From the NCBI GenBank assembly GCA_035578905.1, contig JAQJVL010002167.1, forward strand, positions 53,270 through 117,269: a stretch of 64,000 bases of DNA. Direction: 5' to 3'. This DNA is from Stictocephala bisonia (taxonomy: Eukaryota; Arthropoda; Insecta; Hemiptera; Membracidae). The translations under genes were made by a program, and so were the position numbers. The notes under the pieces were generated by a model. It saw only the letters and a program-made list of their open reading frames with translations, was not told the DNA's origin and did no database searches. Position 1 is the first letter of the stretch, and each line of letters starts with the position of its first letter. Positions 37,441-47,599 of this stretch are shown piece by piece.

Positions 37441-37690
37441 TTATTTATTCTTAAGACACCGATCGTCAAGATATGGGCGAATAAGGATTTCGAGTGTGAT
37501 GAGTGTAGATGAACGAGTGTAGTCATTGTTACTATCTGAGTTCGACTTAGGTCAGAATGGACTATTTATTAATAGCCCAATAGCTAGGCAACTATGAGAC
37601 CTACAGCTTTACGTGGAATACGAACCACGTAGTGTTGGTCTGATTTTCAGCTAACTGACAAGTCTGACACTCAGTTCTCTCTCCTACATA
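37441..37690 (-). mobile_element. tRNA-derived SINE, family B, copy 2
   Basis: The minus-strand 3' half matches copy 1: GATCGTCAAGATATGGGCGA on the plus strand, then GAGTGTGATGAGTGTAGATG and GTGTAGTCATTGTTA. A TTATTTATTC tail joins the minisatellite. The 5' half differs: TGGTTCGTATTCCA (minus strand) resembles a B box, but no convincing A box was fixed. The upstream limit is approximate. Confidence 0.55.
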
Positions 37691-40600
37691 ACATCTGGAC
37701 CTTGATCACCATCCAACATGGACACCAAAGACTTCTTTAGTAGTCTCCTCATAGATGGCAACCATTGAGTGAATGCCGTGTCGGTATTAAGAGGACCGAG
37801 CATATAACCTATCGCCTACAATCTCCCAAAACACTTTGTCCCAAGTAGCTGGGTTACAGCACTGCGCCACCAGTGCCGACGATAAGGCTATTACCACCGT
37901 TTGTGTGTATGGATGGGTGGAAGGACCATTACCACTGAGCGGTAAATAAATAAATGATGTTGTTTTGGAAGAGTTTCTTGGCGTTTCTCGTACGCCTACT
38001 ATCATAAATAGTCAACTTCATACCAAAACAATATTTAAAATACATCATTTCAGTATAAGTATCATTTCACCATTAAATTGACGAGTTAAACGGCTCAAGA
38101 GTTTATATCACTTAAGATAATCTCACAGGAACACGGGGAGTAAGCAGTTATGTGCGGAGACCATTACCAGAGGTCTTGGCATGCTTCTTGTTACCGCCGC
38201 CTTCTGTTCTACCGCTCGTTCAAGTCGCCGGTGTTTTATTTTGGCTCGTTTATATCTCGTGGGAATTCAGAGCCCTTTGGGATCTGCGGGCTCTCAGCGA
38301 CGCATTCTTGTTAATGGGGCTAGGGAACATGTTACTGAAGATAATTTGAATCGTCCTGAACCAAATGTGGTTCAGAATCTCGACAGTGGTACCAAACTAG
38401 CCTACGCACGAAGTATTTATATTTAAATAAGCGTCCTAAATAGTTTAAAATTAACGATAACGTAAAATTTACTTTTTAAAACTATTATACGCGACCATAT
38501 AACACTTTCAAAATGTAGGTGTTGTTTTTGGCACTTAATATGTCCACGAGTATAGCAACTAAAGACTAATAAATATGTAAGTGACAGTTGTTCGAACCAT
38601 ACTCAAACAAATGTTTAATAGGCCTATAATAAAAAATTCACACAATGAACACATTTTAAATCCTTAATTGTACCAGTAGGAATTCAGGTAAAATGTTTAC
38701 CCTTCTCTGTACTAACCAAACCAGGAAAGTCAATAAAAATAATATTCTTTATGGCTTTACACAATAAAATTTATTAAAGGATAATTAAAAACACTTTCTG
38801 AGTTTTTGAAATAAAAAAAGATGCAAAATGTGAAATTAAACTAGTATTTAGCGAATCAATTAACTTGAAACCGTTTGTTTTATGACTTGATTTATATTAT
38901 CGATTATTACATGGAATTAATCCAGTATTTACCACATAAATTAATTTTTAACCCGTTTTTTACATAATCCGTTATAAACTATTGATTATTTCGTGGAATT
39001 AATCCGGTATTTAGCAAATCAATTAACTTTTTAAACTGTTTGCTACATTATCCTTTGTATATTTTAACACTAAAGAGTACATATTAAGATTATTTGTTCA
39101 AAGGATTATAATTCCAAATCTAAATTTCCGTTTATAACGTTGTATTTACCTTTAGATATGCTGTTTAAACCCATTGATCACTCGAACCAAGTACACTATC
39201 TATATTCCTATTAAAATGTTAAGTAACAAAGTTAATGAGGGTTAAGTCAAGAGGGAATATTTCGTTTTAATCTGTATCTAGTTCATAAATACTTAAATCT
39301 ATTAAATAATAGTTAAATCTTTTACGTTCGAACCATAAACTCAATGAAAATTAAACATGTTTCATGTTTAAACATACAAATCAGGTGTGATTAAAACCAC
39401 TTGAAACCAGACACTGACGGTTAATTGATCCAGGTTTTAATTTATTTTACAACCAAGCAGATCAATGCCATTTTGAGGAGAATCGGGGAGGGGGGACAAA
39501 GCTATGCTGTTCTTGTACCTAGCAAGGCCTAAGGAATAAATCCAAGGGGAACATCGTCGTCAGCAGGCTCGGTCCTTCCCCATTAGATTTTTTAAAGCTC
39601 GACACTGACTCCTGGATACGTTGCATTCTCATTTGCTTATCTAGATATGGACTATTTATGAATTTAGTTTAGTGAATAATGAATTGACAATGATAAATCC
39701 AGTAGTTTTTATGTCCGTAGTTAAAGGACGACCTGCCTTAGTCTGGAATATACGGCCCTAATAATGGACGTAGTGGAAGAATCCGTCTATTGAATTATTT
39801 TACAATAATTTAACCGTGGCGGGCGTATAATATTGTACCAGCAAATAATCTAGGTAGAGATTAGCCTCTTATCATACTTAACTCTCATATTACTACTTGA
39901 AATTCGATTTAAAAATTATTAAATGTTTAATGCCGTAGCATAAATATAATGCGTCTGATCTGACAGATACAATGGTACATATTTTTACCACGTTTTCTAT
40001 GAGGATGAGGATTTTAGATTTTGAATCCATAAAAATACAAATGTCTCATCGCAAATTTCAGATAAAAAATGTAGGCAACCCATTCATATTTTCTATATAT
40101 TTAAACCATTTAATTGTAATTGTTCAAACATAACAGTTTATATTGCACGTTTCAATATGAATAATATTATTTACTTACAAAGAGTATTAAATAAAATACA
40201 TAAACTCTCCTCTAAGAACGCTATTTATAATTTAAAATTAACTGTTTAAGACTTAAAATAAAGAAAATAAATCAACATTTCAGTAAATCTATTGGTGAAT
40301 AAATGAATCAATCCATGTTAATTGAAAGTAATGTAAATCTATTTAATCTTGATAAATCTTATCGTCCCTCGGTGTTGTGATTGATGTATATCTGACAGCT
40401 CTCCTGGCTCATATGGTATGAAGCAATACAGAACTTGAGACGTTGGAGAACTGGAGGATGGACTGTAGGCACAAGGTCGTCTACCAGTTCTTCCCACAGA
40501 CTGCGTGGGGAGGCCACCTTTACATGCTACTTCTGGAGTATTACAGAATACCAAACATTTGAGACATACCATGAACAGCTGCAGTTTCTAGCAGTACAAA

Positions 40601-40896
40601 CTATTTAAGAGTGAATGATTTCCTTTGGCCGCACTCGTTAGAATCATTTATGAAGGCAATCAAACTTAAAATAAGACATAGAAATAGCAGCAAAAGAGCA
40701 CGAATCTAGGTGAAATGTTGGAGAAAGCTGAGACATTTAGTTGAATGACTGAGTCAGAATAATAAGGAGCTTCCATTTACCCTACACATAACTCTTGAGA
40801 GAGGTCTCACGTGCATACATAATTTTTCACTCTTAGTGAAAATAACCAACTAAATAGCAGACATCAACATGTCATGTTATTTCATGGGTTTACACC
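37691..40896. other. Unassigned sequence, no supported gene
   Basis: A GC-richer patch at 38150-38430 holds overlapping open frames (38152-38349 and 38181-38426), the second ending PEPNVVQNLDSGTKLAYAR. Neither resembles a known family and no splice context was clear. At 37860-37880 the minus strand has GGTGGCGCAGTGC, which resembles an A box, but no good B box follows. The rest is AT-rich with no array. Confidence 0.4.
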
Positions 40897-40947
40897 TATG
40901 TGTTTATTAAGAGATTGTTTCGTAGACAATCTCTTAATAAACACATA
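40897..40947. repeat. Perfect 22-bp inverted repeat with 7-base loop
   Basis: The 22 bases 40897-40918 (TATGTGTTTATTAAGAGATT then GT) are exactly complementary to 40926-40947. The loop is TTCGTAG. No sequence similarity continues outside the stem. Confidence 0.95.
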
Positions 40948-41162
40948 ATTTATTTGTTACACTGCTGGAGGTTGTGCCCAGTTTGCAAACAGACGAATAT
41001 GACCAAAGAATATTTTGCAGTTTGCGAACAAATTTCAAAATGTGCTGGAATGGTTGTGGACAATGGGCCACCCTTATGAGTTATTTCCTGTTTGCGTACA
41101 CAACTAAACGACCCTTGTCAAAGTCGTGTCGTCCCAACATTTTCGAGTCCCAAAATTTCCGT
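40948..41162. other. Spacer, unrecognised
   Basis: A 64-codon open frame (40974-41168) has no recognisable domain. CAGTTTGCGAAC here is complementary to GTTCGCAAACTG near 52455, but the match is too short to interpret. Confidence 0.3.
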
Positions 41163-43430
41163 GAATAATAATCATAATAATAATCAGAAGCTTTATTCGG
41201 AAACATCAAGTTTAGAATAGTTTTCAATACATTGTTGCTGCTTGCTCTAGATTGTTATTTGCATGGTCTAGTAATTCGTCAATCGAGTAAATTGATTTAC
41301 TAACAAGCCAAAAGCGTAGTTATTTTTGAAGCTTTTTTTCTTCTATTCTTTTAAGATGAATAGGTGACGCATTATAAAAATTTTCCCCAGCGTATGGTGG
41401 GTTTTTAGCAAATAGGGCAGTTCTGTGTGCAGGTAAGTTGAAGTTAACTTTAACTTATCATGTTGAACTGTTGACTGTTGCGCGTTAAATTTAAATTAAT
41501 ATCATGCATGATGACTTTGTGAATGTAAATAGATGTGATGGTGAGTATATTGTGTTGTTTGTACGCTTCTCTACAACTATTTCGTAGTGCAATATCAGCC
41601 ATCAGTCATTGCTCGTTTCTGTACAACGAGTACTCGCTGGAGGTTGTTGTTTGAAGATGCCCCAAATTATAATTTCACATCGGAATCTACTTTCAAACAG
41701 TGCGTTGTAAGCTGTAGTGGTGGCTTCTGGAGTACTTACAGATGTTATCCTTCTTAAGGCAAACAATGCTGTGCTGAGCTGATAACACAAATGATCCATG
41801 TGAAAATTCCAGGAGAGACGATCATCTAAATTAGTCCAAGGTGTTTCATGTATTGAGAATTTTTAATGTCATTTGGGATTGTTATTTTATTTTTGTTTTT
41901 CCAAATATAATGTGTTGAGTTTTTGTTTGATTAAAAACCAAGTGATGTTCAATGGAATTTTGATGAGCCATGTTTACAGCTGTACATGTGTTAATTTCAA
42001 GGATCTCAGTTGATTTGTGAGAGATAGTCAGAACAGTGTCATCTGCATACATGACTGGATAACAATGTGAGTCAATGAAGTCAGGTAAGTTACTAGTAAA
42101 GAAAATAAATAAAACGGGGCCCAATACAGAACCTTATGGAACGCCTCGAGTCACAGCTAGTGACAACGACACTGCCGTTCTTATTATTCCATTGATTTTC
42201 TGTTTTATTGTTACTACCTGTTTTCGTTCATTTAAATAGCTATTGAACCACTGAAGTGTTTCACCTTGATACCTAAGGAACTTAATTTAGCTATAATTAA
42301 ATTATGATCCAAGCAATCAAAAGTCTTACTCATGTCAAGGAAAGTACTGGTGACATTTTCCCTTCTTCGATGTTATTTATTATGTGTTCTACTAAATCAG
42401 TAAATGCTGTTGTGGTGGATCGTCCAGCTAGGAAACCATGGTGCCTTTCAGTAAGAAGGTTGTTAGTTAATAGGTGATTTAGTAGTCTTTTCAGTATAAT
42501 ATTCTCAAAGATTTTAGAAAATGTTGTCACAAGGCCTGAAATTTTGTAGTTCATGCTTGTTACCTTTTTTATGTAAAGAGTAGAATTTTGATACTTTCAT
42601 TTTGGAAGGAAAGACTCATTGAGTCCAGGATTTGTTAATTAAGTTACTTAGTGGATGCTACAGTTCTTCGTTACATGTTTTTGTTATTCTTTATGAGGCT
42701 TCTTCCATTCCCGCTGAAGAAGAAGGTCTAAGAAATTAGATAATTTTGAGCATCTCATCCGAATTTGTCAAATGACAATTAATTAGTAGGCAGACATAAT
42801 TGTCAGATATGTTTAGATTAGTATTTAGATGTGGAGGATTGTTGTTTTTTTAGGGTTTCTTCAGCAGTCTATGCAAAGTATTCATTAAATAGTCTTGCTA
42901 CATGGCCAATTTTGCTTACAATGTCATCCCCTATGTTCAGATGCCATGTACTACTTGTGTCTGACTCTTTTTTTGGTGCCCACTCGCTTTTGATTACTTC
43001 CCAGACAGCTTGTTTTGTTGTTATTTGTGTTGATATGGTTTTCGTTTGCCTTTTTTCTGAGGTCTCTTAGCTTTATATCATAGGCATTCTTTTATGAATA
43101 AAGTCTAATCTATTCTCTAGATTGTTTTTTTGAGAGTACTTGTTTTGTGCTTTCATAAAGACTATTTTTGCTCCTTCAGCTTCATGGTAATGGATGTTTT
43201 TAAGTTTAATTTTTTTAGGTTTGTATCTCTATGTTTTCAAGGGCAAGTTGTATTGAGAGCGGATGTAAACGTGTCGATGAATTCTGAATAAGTTTCTTCA
43301 GCTTGAGGTTCTTGATAAATCTTTTCCCAGGTTGGCAGTGCTAGTAAACCTTTTAGACTTAAAAGGTTTTTTGTATTTAGTTGTCTTCTTGTTGATATTG
43401 TTTGGTTTTTTTGCTGAGTCAGAATATTTA
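41163..43430 (-). mobile_element. Second CR1/Jockey-type LINE, 5'-truncated and decayed
   Basis: The minus-strand element ends near 41163 with an AATAAAG signal (41195-41190 region) and an (ATT/ATG)n tail. It extends upstream to about 43425, where the translation resembles the endonuclease-RT linker. Truncation falls at nearly the same domain boundary as in the LINE at 14970-17244, but the sequences are different families or subfamilies. Confidence 0.8.
41602..43425 (-). pseudogene. LINE reverse transcriptase remnant with many stops and frameshifts
   Basis: Minus-strand pieces in order: a linker with LPTWEKIYQEPQAEETYSEF and TSALNTTCP (about 43350-43220); WEVIKSEWAPKKESDTSS then ARLFNEYFA (about 43010-42870); RT motifs FSKIFENIILKRLL and HHGFLAGRSTTTAF (42554-42330); GVP-stop-GSVLGP, where the conserved Gln codon has become TAA (42136-42134); and YADDT (Y codon at 42049). 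A C-terminal piece with ITSVSTPEATTTAYNALFES follows at 41799-41602. The coding capacity is destroyed throughout. This copy is clearly older than the LINE in the 56-bp satellite. Confidence 0.85.
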
Positions 43431-44729
43431 ATGTGGTGTGTTGTCCTGTGTGGTAAGAATGAAATAAGCAAGAAATAGTCTCAAATTTCTGTAAGAATTA
43501 TGAGCCCTAATAACTTAGATAATGAGTCAACATTTCCGAGGGCCAAGGGATGGGTGGGGGATGGGGGTGGTTCGACAACTGTGGTCGCTAGCCGTTGAGG
43601 AAATCTACTGTTTGAATAGTATACCTGACTACATGGCCTATTATGTAAAATAAAAATAATAGCCTATAGAGGGTCCGAATATAATTATGTCCACGTCCCA
43701 CATCTTTACAAGTATGTATAACTTATTATTATTATGAAATTGGTGTAGAAAAGCGTAAAAGTGTGCCGATGTAAGACTTTGCTGAATCCACTATCATACA
43801 TTTATTCTCCCATAAGAAATAAAGAAATCTTTGTTGTACCTAGTATTATATTTATGTGACAATAGGCTACGTTTATTAAAAATATAACCTGGTAATATGA
43901 TTATAACCTGTGATGATTATAATCATTATTACTATGCCCTAAATATGACATGTTAATTCTCACATTTTTAAAAGTAATTACAAATAAATTAAAGGACCAA
44001 CCATTTGTATGCGGATTATATAGACCTTAAAACTGAGATATTAAACAAAATTTTATGACAACAAATATTTAAGAGATATTGGATGCCATTCACGCTCTTT
44101 ATCGAAAAATCACACAACAGTTTTATCGAAAAATCAAGCAAGAGAGTTTAGTAAAATCATAGCTTTAACTCAAATTCAAATAAAAATAATTGATATTTTG
44201 GTACAAAAATTGTTTTACATATTAAACTTAGATTAAAATGTCTACTTGGTATCAGACTACCTTCTAGATATGTAATACCCTTTGTGAGGGGAGCATAGTC
44301 GAGCGTTGGTAATGGGGTTGGTCCGGCGCAGAAATTGAGGGACTACCGGCTACCTGGAAAGTGGGCCTTATTAGGGTTCTTCTGGAATTCGGAAATTTTG
44401 GGACATGGAAATTTTGAGACTGTACCGTCGAAGTGACCGTCATTGTAAGAAATAAAAGAGGGGACGGATGATTAATATGCTATCTGCTACAGATATTGTG
44501 GCATTTCCATTACAATATTCATTATAATACATTTGATGATTAAAACTTGACTAAGTAATTAATTTAAAATCTCTAGAAGCTATGAAAACGTTGATTCAGG
44601 GAATTTATAAGAACTTTTTCTTAAAAGTTAAAATTCTAAAATTAATAAAGCTTATAGGAAACATTCATATCAACCAGGTTAAAGGTGACTCACGTGCAAT
44701 TTCAGTCATAAAAACGTATTCTTAAACAC
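43431..44729. other. AT-rich flank of the 44.7-kb transposon
   Basis: No gene was found. From about 44560 to 44720 the sequence (TCTCTAGAAGC, TATAAGAACTTTTTC, AACATTCATATCAACCA) is a diverged relative of the right arm of the fold-back element at 47600-48440. The transposon therefore seems to have landed in or beside another copy of that repeat. Confidence 0.5.
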
Positions 44730-44733
44730 AAAT

Positions 44734-44764
44734 GAAGGGTCCAGGGGAAAAACGATCATAGTCA
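44734..44764 (+). repeat. 5' terminal inverted repeat (31 bp)
   Basis: Perfect inverse complement of 47433-47463, flanked outside by AAAT. Confidence 0.95.
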
Positions 44765-44944
44765 TTAAAATTTCAAAATGGAGATATTTATATTTTTTGA
44801 TAGCTTGTTTGAACCTCTTTAATGTAGCAGTAATGGTTCAGAGCAAAAACGATCATGGTCAACAATATTGCATTATGAAAATAATACGTACAGGGAAGGA
44901 ACGATCATAGTCAGAGCGCTCCAGTGCAAAAAAGATCATAGTCA
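44740..44944 (+). promoter_or_regulatory. Subterminal array of four 25-bp TIR-core repeats (5' end)
   Basis: The pattern (T)(C/T)CAG.G.AAAAACGATCAT, then (A/G)GTCA, occurs in direct orientation ending at 44764 (within the TIR), 44861, 44913 and 44944. GATCAT(A/G)GTCA is kept in all four. Repeated subterminal motifs matching the TIR are typical transposase-binding sites. That role is inferred from position and conservation. Confidence 0.75.
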
Positions 44945-45089
44945 GCTGCATGGAGTGATCACGTGACATGTTTTGTTTTGTTTTGTCAGTTTAGGCTGTA
45001 CTGATCTGTTGTGAGGTTAAGTTTGCTAGATTGCCCAGTCTTTGTACTTTAATAGTTTAATTAGTTTAATGGTGTGGTAACTGTTGATA

Positions 45090-46885
45090 TGATGATGAGT
45101 AGTGAAGACAGTGAAGAAGATCCCTGTGTACTATTGCAGCCTACAAAGAAGAGGAAAAAACTGGCAGGTTATCTGAAGTCAGTAAGCTAATAAGGCATCA
45201 AAGTTTGTATACGGGTAACCCTTGCAACTGCAAACGTTTTAAGTGTTTCACTGAAATAACTCTAGGAGAAAGAAAATATTACTGACCTAAATCTCATATC
45301 AGGCTACAACGAACAAAATGCACATTTAAGTGGGCTTATTTCCATTCATGAGGTGGCCCAAGGTAGGCCTAGGCCAGAATCAGAAAACCCCAACCCTAAC
45401 GACTGTACATACTCATACAAAGTTCGAGTCCCCAGGGAAGGGACAACAAAAGAAATACCAGTTTGTCATAAGGCATTTATGTCACTTCATGGTATTACTA
45501 ATAGGAGAACCATAACCTTAAAAAATGGACTGGTCATGCATGGAAAAGCTCCAATAGAAAAACGTGGTAAACACACAAACAGACCCAATAAAATCAAAGC
45601 TGCAACTTTCCAAAATGTTTGCAATCATATTAAATCATTTAAAAGTCGCAAGGCCCATTACAGCCTTCATGATATTTCAAAAGTGTACTTAGATGAAAAC
45701 TTAAATGTTAAGAAAATGCATGACTTGTACGTTGAAGGTTTTCCCCTTTTGAAGGTATCGTATGAGACCTACCGAGACATTTTCAACAAACACTTTAATA
45801 TCAGTTTTGGCTATCCTCGCACGGACATGTGCAGTCAATGTGATGAGTTTAAAGCGAAATTAGCTCAAATCGAAGTTGACTTGAATAAAAGTACTATTTC
45901 TGAGGAAAATAAATCCAAGTTGTCTGAAGAAAAAAAAGCCTTGGAAATTGCTAACAATGTTCATAAAACAAAGGCTGAAAAGTTTTACAGCATAAAGAGA
46001 CAATCAAGAAAGTTGGCTGTAAAGTCAAAAGAAAAAGACATCAGTTGTATCGCAATGGACTTTCAAAAAAACCTACCCATGCCTAACTTAAGTACTAATG
46101 ATGTGTACTACCGACGCCAACTTTCATTTTTTATGTTCAACATTCATGAGCTGCCTAGCAAAAAGTCGGTTTTCTACACATATGATGAAACAGTAGCAAA
46201 AAAGGGGTGTAACGACGTTACTTCAATGTTGTACCATTATTTGACCAAAGTGATGGATCCAAAAATTCGGCATTTAAAGATATTCTGTGACTCTTGTGGG
46301 GGGGCAGAACAAAAACTACTGTGTCTTTAAGTTTTTATACTCAGTTGTGCACCACTTAAACCTGTTGGACACAGTTTCCAAAAATCCCCGTGTGAGATTC
46401 CTGATGACTGGAGGGATGAAGTAAAAAAATCCCGTTCAAAACCTGAACCGTTCATTGTAATTGACTGCAAGCAGAGTATGTTTTACTCATGGAATGAAAA
46501 CTTGTCACAGTTTTTTTCCAAATCATGTCCTTTTGCTTCACGGCCTCTTAGAGAACTGAAAATCACCAAAGAAAACGTTGGAAAGTTTCTGCATAGAAAC
46601 TCATTTTCAGGTGCGTTTACTGAAAGTGCTGTGTTTCAGAAAGCAGTGAAACTGCGAAAAAAAGTGAAAACTCCATCAGTGTCTAAAGATGAACCTCCAG
46701 CATACAACACAGAACTCCTAAAACCTTTGTACTCTGGCCCACTACCAATATCCAAGGCAAAATTCAAGGACTTAATGCATCTAAAGCGTTTTTGCAACCC
46801 TGTTGCTAGCGAATTCTTTGAAAAGTTGACTTCTGTAACTAATGAAGCTGATAGTGAATCTGAAGAAGATAATGCAGAAAATTAA
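45090..46885 (+). pseudogene. Broken gene for a Cys-rich, DUF7869-like putative transposase
   Basis: The first piece (from 45090) has an acidic start (MSSEDSEEDP) and a basic KKRKK nuclear-signal-like cluster. After a frame change, CNCKRFKCF (about 45220-45246) follows, then another shift leads into SGYNEQNAHLSGL. The largest frame (45353-46330) shows RGKHTNRPNK (residues 71-80 from 45353), CSQCDEF (160-166), a Glu/Lys-rich probable coiled coil (about 165-215), AMDFQKNLPMP (Asp 236), FMFNIHEL and VFYTYDETVAKKGCNDV, and FCDSCGG (Asp 313). A run of seven G at 46298-46304 then shifts the frame; the neighbouring frame reads GGQNKNY. The original frame resumes near 46400 with IPDDWRDEV and ends with an acidic tail at 46885. 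The two Asp blocks resemble the first two positions of an RNase-H-fold DDE/D enzyme. Proteins with D(S/N)CGGQNKN-type blocks are widespread in insects and mostly uncharacterised. Family label from memory; catalytic role inferred. Confidence 0.7.
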
Positions 46886-46970
46886 AAAAACTGTTTTTGG
46901 TCAACTTGTTATGTTAATGAATCTTATTTCTTAATAAACCAAACATTATGTTCTAAATTGCTTGTATAAT

Positions 46971-47154
46971 ATCATTTAAAAGTCGCAAGGCCCATTACAG
47001 CCTTCATGATACTTCAAAAGTGTACTTAGATGAAAACTTAAATGTTAAGAAAATGCATGACTTGTACGTTGAAGGTTTTCCCCTTTTGAAGGTATCGTAT
47101 GAGACCTACCGAGACATTTTCAACAAACACTTTAATATCAGTTTTGGCTATCCT
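46971..47154 (+). repeat. 184-bp internal copy of coding sequence in the transposon 3' region
   Basis: It matches 45634-45817 with one base difference (GATACTTC for GATATTTC) in the same orientation. It begins after the AATAAA at 46933 and ends abruptly at GGCTATCCT. Confidence 0.95.
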
Positions 47155-47227
47155 AAACCTTAAAGTAGACCCTGATAGTTTTGGCCTTTTTTATGTAGAC
47201 CATATCGTTATTCTCTTTTTTCCATAA

Positions 47228-47463
47228 GACTATGATCGTTCTTTGCAGGTAAGACTTGTGGTTTCAATATATAAATATTTTTGTTTGTTATTTTGTTTTG
47301 ATAATATTAAGTTGGCCTTCATTTATGCTAAACAAAAACATCAATAAAAATAAATATAAATTTTTGTTTATTATACTTCAATTTATATTTTTACAAAGTT
47401 TAAAAATGAAATATCTCAAAAAGTACTTTCATTGACTATGATCGTTTTTCCCCTGGACCCTTC
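47228..47463 (-). promoter_or_regulatory. Subterminal TIR-core repeats at the 3' end
   Basis: On the minus strand the core ends the TIR (47457-47433), and a second copy (GCAAAGAACGATCATAGTC) lies at about 47252-47228. A weaker third (AACGATATGGTCT) lies near 47200-47212. The 3' set is sparser than the 5' set, so the element ends are asymmetric. Confidence 0.6.
47433..47463 (-). repeat. 3' terminal inverted repeat (31 bp)
   Basis: Perfect inverse complement of 44734-44764, followed by AAAT. Confidence 0.95.
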
Positions 47464-47599
47464 AAATATCATCATAAAAAGCAAATTAGTACAAGCAAAA
47501 TCTCCAGCATGATTTTTTCTTGAAAAATGTAATATGATGAACACTTTACTATAAGAAAGAGGCATATGAAAACTTCAATCATCCCATTGCTTTCCTTGT

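Larger units (their letters stand above)
44734..47463 (+). mobile_element. 2.73-kb DNA transposon with perfect 31-bp TIRs and a DUF7869-like gene
   Basis: The termini 44734-44764 and 47433-47463 are perfect 31-bp inverted repeats starting GAAGGGTCCAGGGG and ending GATCATAGTCA. The bases outside are AAAT on both sides (44730-44733 and 47464-47467), a probable 4-bp target site duplication. An alternative reading is a 32-bp TIR (TGAAGGG..) with a 2-bp AA flank. Inside lie subterminal copies of the TIR core at both ends, a broken gene on the plus strand, an AATAAA at 46933 and a 184-bp internal duplication of coding sequence. I cannot place it in a named superfamily from these features. The complete TIRs with a single internal gene indicate that the gene once encoded the transposase; this is inference. 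Confidence 0.85.

Noticed and set aside
37062..37526. 154-codon frame on the minus strand
   Set aside because: It mostly runs through the third 36-bp minisatellite and into SINE sequence; no domain.
37855..37885. A-box-like GGTGGCGCAGTGC suggesting a tRNA gene on the minus strand
   Set aside because: No cloverleaf and no acceptable B box at the right distance; at most a SINE scrap.
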